A stretch of 17,710 nucleotides of DNA, taken from positions 1 through 17,710 of the forward strand of contig JAFVOV010000017.1 of the NCBI GenBank assembly GCA_017505675.1, read 5' to 3'. Made by a program: the position numbers and the translations under genes. A model generated the notes under the pieces. That model searched no databases. It was not told the DNA's origin and saw only the letters and a program-made list of their open reading frames with translations. The DNA is from Clostridia bacterium (GTDB lineage: Bacteria > Bacillota > Clostridia > Christensenellales > Borkfalkiaceae). Shown piece by piece: positions 1-4,509 of the stretch (its first letter is position 1; the number at the start of each line of letters is the position of its first letter).

Positions 1-83
1 ATTTCTATACACATATACAAACGTTTTAATGCTATGCAGGACTACGTCCGAACGAGTGGTTTAAAGTTATACTTTTTCACAAA

Positions 84-109
84 GAAAAAAGATACCTTTC
101 GGTACCTTT
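84..109 (-). terminator. Intrinsic terminator after tRNA-Ala
   Basis: Read on the minus strand, GGTACC pairs with GGTATC (one G-U pair) around a GAAA tetraloop. The stem is extended by AAA/TTT and followed by a run of T. It begins a few bases after the CCA end of tRNA-Ala, as expected for a terminator of that transcript. Seen directly in the sequence; function inferred from form and place. Confidence 0.75.
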
Positions 110-112
110 CTT

Positions 113-188
113 TGGTGGAGATAAGCGGATTCGAACCGCTGGCCTCCTCGTTGCGAACGAGGCGCTCTACCAACTGAGCCATACCCCC
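113..188 (-). tRNA. tRNA-Ala (anticodon CGC)
   Basis: The reverse complement folds as a full 76-nt cloverleaf with an encoded CCA end. The acceptor arm GGGGGTA pairs with TATCTCC. The D arm is GCTC/GAGC, the anticodon arm CCTCG-TTCGCAA-CGAGG and the T arm AGCGG-TTCGAAT-CCGCT. The anticodon CGC (plus-strand 153-155) reads the alanine codon GCG. The acceptor contains a G3-U70 pair, the classical alanine identity element, which supports the call independently. A second copy of its first 19 nt plus flanking bases lies upstream at 341-360. Confidence 0.97.
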
Positions 189-202
189 AAATGTAATTCC
201 TT

Positions 203-233
203 TTTATAATTTATGATATATCATATTTATCAA
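203..233 (-). promoter_or_regulatory. Weak candidate promoter for tRNA-Ala
   Basis: On the minus strand TTGATA (228-233) precedes TATAAA (203-208) with a 19-nt spacer. Transcription would begin about 8 nt before the tRNA 5' end. The spacer is longer than ideal, so this is a modest candidate. Co-transcription from the tRNA-Leu promoter is the alternative. Confidence 0.35.
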
Positions 234-244
234 CTTTAATTTTT

Positions 245-360
245 TGTTGGTAGAGCCCAAGGCTCTTCCTCTCTCGGCGTAAAGCCTCGCGGGCTTTGGC
301 TATAAACCGTCCACAGGACGCTTTACTAAACGCGTCGCCCCAACTGAGCCATACCCCCAA
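245..360. repeat. Structured block with duplicated tRNA-Ala 5' end
   Basis: This GC-richer block sits in AT-rich intergenic DNA between the two tRNAs. Positions 341-360 repeat 171-190 exactly (20 nt). On the minus strand that is the first 19 nt of tRNA-Ala plus its TT flank, but the copy then diverges and no anticodon or T arm follows. The rest holds three successive hairpins: AGAGCC/GGCTCT at 251-265, AAAGCC/GGCTTT near 281-297, and CGTCC/GGACG at 309-321. GTAAAGC and GCTTTAC offer longer-range pairing. At 245-255 GTTGGTAGAGC repeats the tRNA D-arm sequence in the opposite orientation. It could be a tRNA-derived pseudogene, a small non-autonomous repeat element or a structured RNA; the sequence alone does not decide. 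Confidence 0.5.
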
Positions 361-383
361 GCATATTACTAATTAAAGTTTTT

Positions 384-407
384 CGGGGTAGGCAATTGCC
401 TACCCCG
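384..407. repeat. 24-nt perfect palindrome (copy 1 of 2)
   Basis: A perfect inverted repeat with core GGGTAGGCAATTGCCTACCC, followed on the plus strand by TCC and seven T, which run up to the CCA end of tRNA-Leu. As a terminator it would work best on the plus strand, where no gene is recognised upstream. For minus-strand tRNA-Leu it is followed by an A-rich stretch. Nearly the same palindrome recurs at 8829-8851, so it may be a dispersed hairpin rather than a terminator dedicated to this place. Confidence 0.6.
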
Positions 408-416
408 TCCTTTTTT

Positions 417-499
417 TGGTGTGAAGGATGGGACTTGAACCCACACGGATAACCATACGCCCCTCAAACGTACGCGTCTGCCAATTCCGCCACCCTCAC
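417..499 (-). tRNA. tRNA-Leu (anticodon GAG)
   Basis: The reverse complement gives an 83-nt class II tRNA with a long variable arm and an encoded CCA. The acceptor arm GTGAGGG pairs with CCTTCAC, and the anticodon stem TACGT/GCGTA encloses TTGAGGG. The anticodon GAG (plus-strand 463-465 reads CTC) decodes CUC/CUU leucine codons. The T loop TTCAAGT is canonical. It lies directly downstream of the lytic transglycosylase gene and has its own promoter overlapping that gene's stop codon. Confidence 0.96.
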
Positions 500-512
500 A
501 TTCAGCCTTTAT

Positions 513-541
513 ATATTACTCAAAATTTTTCGGTTTGTCAA
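513..541 (-). promoter_or_regulatory. Promoter of tRNA-Leu, inside the 3' end of the preceding gene
   Basis: On the minus strand a perfect TTGACA (536-541) stands 17 nt from TAATAT (513-518). The -10 overlaps the TAA stop (516-518) of the transglycosylase gene. Transcription would begin about 7 nt before the mature tRNA-Leu, which is typical for stable RNA promoters. Confidence 0.6.
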
Positions 542-1121
542 GAATATTTCCGTATAATTTTTTATATTTTGAAAAGTTTTCATTAATTTTTTTTATATAA
601 TCCCTAGTTTCATTAAAGGGAATACTTTTAAGCGTAATTTTATCGTCACTATATTCATTATTCATTAGCCAAAGCGACACGTTTCCTTCGCCTGCATTGT
701 AAGCAATCAGCGCCGTGTTCATATCCTTAAACCTTAAAAATAAATATTTTATATAATAGCAACCAAAATTTATATTAGTTTTAACGTCTGTTAAATTATA
801 ATTCTCTACACCTAATTTACTTGCTATATACGCGCCAGTATCTTCAGTAATTTGCATAAGCCCAACCGCGCCTGCGTGGCTTTTAGCATCTTCATTAAAA
901 CCGCTCTCAACCTTAATCACGGAAAAAACTAACGCGCGTTCTAGCCCGTAATAATCAGCATATTCAAACACTTCTTCCTTATATCTTACAGGGTAAAAGT
1001 AAGACCTTAAAACAACTCTTCCAAATATTGCTACGCCCATACTAACCCAACACACCGCAAGAAAAACCGTTAAAATCTTATATAACTTTTTAAAAAACTT
1101 TCCGTTTAATCTTTCTCTCAT
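516..1121 (-). CDS. Membrane-anchored lytic transglycosylase (SLT domain)
   Basis: This 201-residue protein cleaves the MurNAc-GlcNAc bond of peptidoglycan if it acts as its family does. A membrane anchor spans about residues 17-38. It is followed by a goose-lysozyme-like SLT domain from about 50 to 175. The catalytic glutamate is E72 in VIKVESGFN. Downstream family motifs are GAVGLMQI (84-91), NINFGCYYIKYL (about 116-127) and ALIAYNAGEGNV (137-148). It acts outside the membrane on the cell wall. The ATG at 1119-1121 has no Shine-Dalgarno sequence: the terminator hairpin of the upstream symporter gene ends right against it. No better downstream start keeps the anchor, so I retain this ATG with some doubt. 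Family assignment is firm; physiological role is not known. Confidence 0.9.
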   Translation of the reverse strand: MRERLNGKFFKKLYKILTVFLAVCWVSMGVAIFGRVVLRSYFYPVRYKEEVFEYADYYGLERALVFSVIKVESGFNEDAKSHAGAVGLMQITEDTGAYIASKLGVENYNLTDVKTNINFGCYYIKYLFLRFKDMNTALIAYNAGEGNVSLWLMNNEYSDDKITLKSIPFNETRDYIKKINENFSKYKKLYGNILDKPKNFE

Positions 1122-1162
1122 AAAAAAACCGCGTTACTTCAAATTAGTATACGCGGTTTTTA
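1122..1162 (-). terminator. Terminator after the putP-like gene
   Basis: AAAAACCGCGT (1124-1134) pairs with ACGCGGTTTTT (1151-1161) around a 16-nt loop. On the minus strand the stem ends in a T run that continues to the base before the transglycosylase ATG. It lies 23 nt after the symporter stop codon. The arrangement leaves no room for a promoter or ribosome binding site for the next gene. Confidence 0.7.
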
Positions 1163-1184
1163 TTAAATTTAACCCTTAAATATT

Positions 1185-2756
1185 CTATTTAGTAGCGGTA
1201 ACTTGTTCGTCATCTTCTTTGAAGTTTTTAACTTCATCAAAAAGGTCGGTAACTTCTTTTTCCGGCGCTTTAGTACAAAGTGAAACTATAACGCCAACTA
1301 TAATACCAACTATAAATCCGGGTACTAATTCATAAAGCCCGGTGTTTGCAATTACGCTTGTAAATCCATAATATTCAAGGTTGAAAAGTATCATCCACAA
1401 AACTGAAGAAACAAACCCTGCAACGATACTTGCCACAGCGCCCTTATAATTAAATCTTCTCCAGAAAAGGCTCAAGATAATTACAGGTGAGAACGCCGCG
1501 CCAAAAATTGACCAAGCCGCTGAAACCAAACCCATAAGGTTAGTTATATCAAGATAATAAACCATAGTTGCAAGTCCAAACGCTACTAGCGTTACGGCAA
1601 TAACCGCAAACCTACCAACGTTAAGAACTTTTTTATCGTCAGCATTTTTATTTATAACCGTCTTATAAATATCAGATGCAAACGCGGAAGAAGATGCAAG
1701 AAGTTGAGAGTCCGCAGTGCTCATTGCAGCCGCCAAAATAGCCGCTACTAAAATTCCGCCGATTAAAGCGAGCGCGCCGTTTGAAAACATTTGACGAACT
1801 ACTTTTGCAAATACTAATTCTTTTTCGCCACTTGCCAAAGGCGTTGATAAGAAATCACGCGCAACGAGAGCAAGAACGGTGGTCATAGTAAGAATAAGGA
1901 AAGTCCAAGTAGAACCGATAATTTGAGATTTTCTCATTTCCTTTTTAGACTTAATAGCCATATATCTTACAATAATATGTGGCATACCAAAGTATCCTAA
2001 TCCCCAACCTAAACCGGTTAAGATGTTGGCAACGCTTGCCCAACTAAATTCACCGTTTACTAAAAGGCTATAATAATGTTCAGGGGTGGGTTCTGCGTTA
2101 TAAGAGCCGTTTGCGCCAACCATAATAGACGCGATAATCGGGACTATCATAAGCGCTGCAAGCATAAGCATACCTTGGAAAAAGTCCGTCCAACAAACTG
2201 CTTTAAATCCACCGAGTAAAGTATACGCTAGTATAATTATTGTAAATATAACCATACCTAGCATTTTAGTATCGATTTTATCACTAGGAACTAACATTGA
2301 AAACAAGTTACCGCAAGCGTACACCGAAGACGCAGCGTAAATAAGATAACCTATAACGAATACTACTGCGCACGCAATACGGAGAACCGGGCTTTTTGCC
2401 TTAAACCTGTTAGATAAAAATTCGGGAACTGTTATCGCATCATCCGCCTTAATAGCGTAACGGCGAAGTTTAGGCGCAATTAAAAGCCAAGCAAGCACCG
2501 TGCCGATTACAAGCCCTATAGAAATCCAAATTTGGTTCATACCCGAAAAATAAATTGCGCCAGGAAGCCCCATAAGCACCCACGCCGACATATCCGACGC
2601 GCCTGCAGATAAAGCGGAAACCCATCCGCCCATTTCCCTTCCGCCAAGGAAGTAATCTTTTTCGCCCTTATCCCTACTTTTAATGAAGAAATATACGCCT
2701 ATACCCGTCATAAGTAAGAAGTATACGACGAACGAAATAAGTTCATAAACGTTCAT
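1185..2756 (-). CDS. putP: Sodium/proline symporter
   Basis: This is a 523-residue SSS-family transporter that imports proline with Na+ across the cytoplasmic membrane. The sequence is hydrophobic throughout with about 13 helices, as usual for PutP. Residues D55 and S57 in the stretch SAGASDMSAW match the Na+-binding D55 and S57 of E. coli PutP at identical numbers. S346 and T347 in AAAMSTADSQ match S340/T341 of that protein. The conserved YFLGGR and VCWTDFFQG motifs are present. The reading frame could open at a TTG at 2766-2768, but GGAG stands 6 nt before the ATG at 2754-2756, so I use that ATG. A TTGACA-17-TAAAAT promoter lies upstream and a hairpin terminator downstream, so it is probably monocistronic. 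PutP is preferred over other SSS members because of the close motif match; pantothenate or other substrates are less likely. Confidence 0.93.
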   Translation of the reverse strand: MNVYELISFVVYFLLMTGIGVYFFIKSRDKGEKDYFLGGREMGGWVSALSAGASDMSAWVLMGLPGAIYFSGMNQIWISIGLVIGTVLAWLLIAPKLRRYAIKADDAITVPEFLSNRFKAKSPVLRIACAVVFVIGYLIYAASSVYACGNLFSMLVPSDKIDTKMLGMVIFTIIILAYTLLGGFKAVCWTDFFQGMLMLAALMIVPIIASIMVGANGSYNAEPTPEHYYSLLVNGEFSWASVANILTGLGWGLGYFGMPHIIVRYMAIKSKKEMRKSQIIGSTWTFLILTMTTVLALVARDFLSTPLASGEKELVFAKVVRQMFSNGALALIGGILVAAILAAAMSTADSQLLASSSAFASDIYKTVINKNADDKKVLNVGRFAVIAVTLVAFGLATMVYYLDITNLMGLVSAAWSIFGAAFSPVIILSLFWRRFNYKGAVASIVAGFVSSVLWMILFNLEYYGFTSVIANTGLYELVPGFIVGIIVGVIVSLCTKAPEKEVTDLFDEVKNFKEDDEQVTATK

Positions 2757-2797
2757 AACACACTCCAAATATAAATATATTTTAAAATTACTGAAAC

Positions 2798-2826
2798 ATT
2801 TTACATCATTTACCGAATTTTGTCAA
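2798..2826 (-). promoter_or_regulatory. Promoter of putP
   Basis: Minus-strand TTGACA (2821-2826), 17-nt spacer, TAAAAT (2798-2803): five of six -10 positions and all six -35 positions match the sigma-A consensus. It lies about 42 nt upstream of the ATG and is divergent from the promoter at 2871-2900. Confidence 0.75.
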
Positions 2827-2870
2827 TTATATTTATGTGATAGAATGTATTTCTTAATATCGCATTGCTT

Positions 2871-2900
2871 TTGACAATAAAGCCTTTTTTACGCTAAAAT
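2871..2900 (+). promoter_or_regulatory. Promoter of the SH3-like protein gene
   Basis: Plus-strand TTGACA (2871-2876), 18-nt spacer, TAAAAT (2895-2900). Transcription would start near 2907, leaving a leader of about 55 nt. A second TATAAT at 2929-2934 lacks a -35 box at the right distance. Confidence 0.65.
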
Positions 2901-2963
2901 CCTACCCAAAGCGTTAAGTTTATTGCTGTATAATCAACCTTACTCTCTAAAAAAGGTTAGATT

Positions 2964-3704
2964 ATGAAAAAACATATTACTATAATAGCGTTATCTATTT
3001 TAATTTTATTAACACAGACGGCGTTTTCTTCTATAAATAAAACCCACGCGTCAGCCGTTTATCAACGCGTTATAACCGAAGATACACCGTTTTATAAAAA
3101 CGTAACCGACGTTTCCCCGCTCTTTTATCTGCCGTATACTTATTACGTTAAGGTTTTAAGCGAAAACAACGGTTTTATGCACGTAGAATGTTACGGAACT
3201 AACGGCTCGCCTGCGCTTGACGGTTACGTCCCTTCCGGCGTTTTGTTTAACGACGGTCTTACCGTAATAAACCCTTACTTAACTTTAACGGTAACAACCG
3301 CTAAAACTGCCGTTTTATATGAAGACTCATCATTAACTAACGCCGTACAATATCTTTTTTCCGACAGAGAACTTCAATATTTAGGCGCTTATCCGACACC
3401 GCAAGGTAATATTTATTACGTTGGTTATAACGGTAGATTAGGGTACGTAAAAGAAGAAGCAGTTATACCCTTTACCATAACGAACCACCCGAACGAACTC
3501 ACCTTTATTACCCCAGAAGAGCCACCAGAAGAACCGCCCGTTAAAGATGATGAAACCCCTATCGCCGAAGACTATTTTGAAATAAAAATCATTATAATTG
3601 CTTGCTTAATATTCGCAGGGCTTATCGCATTATTTATTGCGCTAAAACAAAAGCCAAAAACAAACGCCGCCGCTAGTTATTACGACGAAAACGATTATGA
3701 ATAA
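2964..3704 (+). CDS. Exported SH3-like protein with C-terminal membrane anchor
   Basis: This 246-residue protein has a signal peptide (1-30: MKK, hydrophobic core, then a possible cut near THAS-A). Two SH3b-like beta-rich segments follow, about 35-95 (ending LDGYVPSGVLF) and 108-170 (ending GRLGYVKEEAVI). A Pro/Glu linker (184-201) leads to one membrane helix (about 206-228) and a short cytoplasmic tail. The recurring G-Y-V-x motif at the end of each segment is typical of bacterial SH3 repeats, which often bind cell-wall material. The same order (SH3-like pair, helix, basic tail) closes the larger protein encoded from about 4510, so the two are probably related. AAGG stands about 10 nt before the ATG. 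The stop codon directly abuts that of the convergent gene at 3705. The exact function is unknown. Confidence 0.85.
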   Translation: MKKHITIIALSILILLTQTAFSSINKTHASAVYQRVITEDTPFYKNVTDVSPLFYLPYTYYVKVLSENNGFMHVECYGTNGSPALDGYVPSGVLFNDGLTVINPYLTLTVTTAKTAVLYEDSSLTNAVQYLFSDRELQYLGAYPTPQGNIYYVGYNGRLGYVKEEAVIPFTITNHPNELTFITPEEPPEEPPVKDDETPIAEDYFEIKIIIIACLIFAGLIALFIALKQKPKTNAAASYYDENDYE

Positions 3705-4241
3705 TTATGCGATATCAGCCTTTTCACAAGAAAAAGTAATTGTTTTTTCGGGTTTTGAAATAACTTTTTTAGGCTTGTTTTTTAAGTTTTGTTCGTCATA
3801 CTTTTTAACCCTGCGCAAAAGTTCAATAAAAAAATCCATTGTTAAGCAATATTTTTCAAACCATATATCCGTTAAACCTAATTTTTCAAACACGTCGGAA
3901 ATTTTCTTTACCAAATTAACTTGACGGCGAAAATACGCTCTACTGCAACTGTCAAAACCGATAAAATATTCTTTAGGTTTTCGCTTAAAATATTTATATT
4001 CTAAACAGTCAATTTGTTCGTCCGTAAGTTTTGTTAGCGCTTTATCAATAAAAATTTTTAATTCAATTAGCGTGTCTTTTTGATTAGTTAAATCTAAAAT
4101 TTTTTCACATTGTTCTTCGCACGGTGAAAAATTACTCATTGAAGTTAACGCTTTTCTCTCCACAATATCGTCAATTTGTCCCATAATTGCTTGTAAATTT
4201 GGGTAAGCGTAAAGCGCTGTTTTAGTATAAAATATATTCAT
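3705..4241 (-). CDS. Conserved-looking protein of unknown function, SOS box upstream
   Basis: I do not recognise this 178-residue protein with certainty. It has no signal peptide or membrane helix and is rich in charged residues. Residues about 75-130 (LTDEQIDCLEYKYF through SRAYFRRQVNLVKKISDVF) look helical and resemble the layout of sigma region 4-like or phage RinA/ArpU-type helix-turn-helix proteins. That is only a resemblance. The tail (about 155-178) is lysine-rich and probably disordered. AAGGAG stands about 10 nt before the ATG (4239-4241), so the start is well supported. A strong promoter and a LexA-type palindrome lie upstream, which suggests induction by DNA damage. It ends back to back with the convergent SH3-like gene, with no hairpin between. 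Confidence 0.8.
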   Translation of the reverse strand: MNIFYTKTALYAYPNLQAIMGQIDDIVERKALTSMSNFSPCEEQCEKILDLTNQKDTLIELKIFIDKALTKLTDEQIDCLEYKYFKRKPKEYFIGFDSCSRAYFRRQVNLVKKISDVFEKLGLTDIWFEKYCLTMDFFIELLRRVKKYDEQNLKNKPKKVISKPEKTITFSCEKADIA

Positions 4242-4286
4242 TTCTTATACTCTCCTTTTGCTGTTTTTTCATCTAATTTCGCCCTA

Positions 4287-4329
4287 ATTATATCCGCGCA
4301 AATTTAATAAAGTCAAGATTATATGTCAA
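4287..4329 (-). promoter_or_regulatory. Overlapping promoters of the SOS-boxed gene
   Basis: On the minus strand there is TTGACT (4311-4316), an 18-nt spacer and a perfect TATAAT (4287-4292). A second candidate just upstream is TTGACA (4324-4329), 17 nt, TAAATT (4301-4306). Either would serve the gene ending at 3705. The LexA-type palindrome begins 5 nt upstream of the outer -35. Confidence 0.6.
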
Positions 4330-4334
4330 TTTTA

Positions 4335-4348
4335 CGAACATTTGTTCG
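4335..4348. promoter_or_regulatory. LexA (SOS) box
   Basis: CGAACATTTGTTCG is a perfect 5-4-5 dyad that matches the CGAAC-N4-GTTCG form of the Gram-positive LexA/DinR operator. It lies between two divergent genes: 94 nt from the start codon of the minus gene and about 160 nt from the likely plus start. The nearest well-formed promoter is the minus-strand one at 4287-4329, so repression of that gene is the likelier role. Confidence 0.7.
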
Positions 4349-4509
4349 CTTTTTTGTTTAGATTTTAACCTTTATTTATGACAATATATGGCATATTAAA
4401 AAACAAAAAGGGAAATTTTTGAGTAGTGCTATTTATAGTAAATAAAAATTATTAAATTAAATCTTTAAATATAATGACAAAATCTTTTTTATGTGTTAAA
4501 ATAATTATT

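Noticed and set aside
1..83. Gene or RNA at the left edge
   Set aside because: A short GGAC-TAC-GTCC dyad is visible at about 40-50, but there is no open frame, promoter or recognisable RNA fold.
245..330. CRISPR array or integron attC site
   Set aside because: The hairpins differ in sequence and spacing, there are no equal repeats and spacers, and no cas or integrase gene is present.
245..360. A third complete tRNA
   Set aside because: Only the first 19 nt match tRNA-Ala; no anticodon arm, T arm or CCA end can be folded after them.
2757..2768. TTG start for putP
   Set aside because: The GGAG inside this extension is the ribosome binding site for the ATG at 2754-2756.
3697..3924. Plus-strand ORF of 75 codons
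   Set aside because: It lies antisense within the better supported 178-residue gene, lacks a ribosome binding site and reads as low-complexity Phe/Ser-rich sequence.
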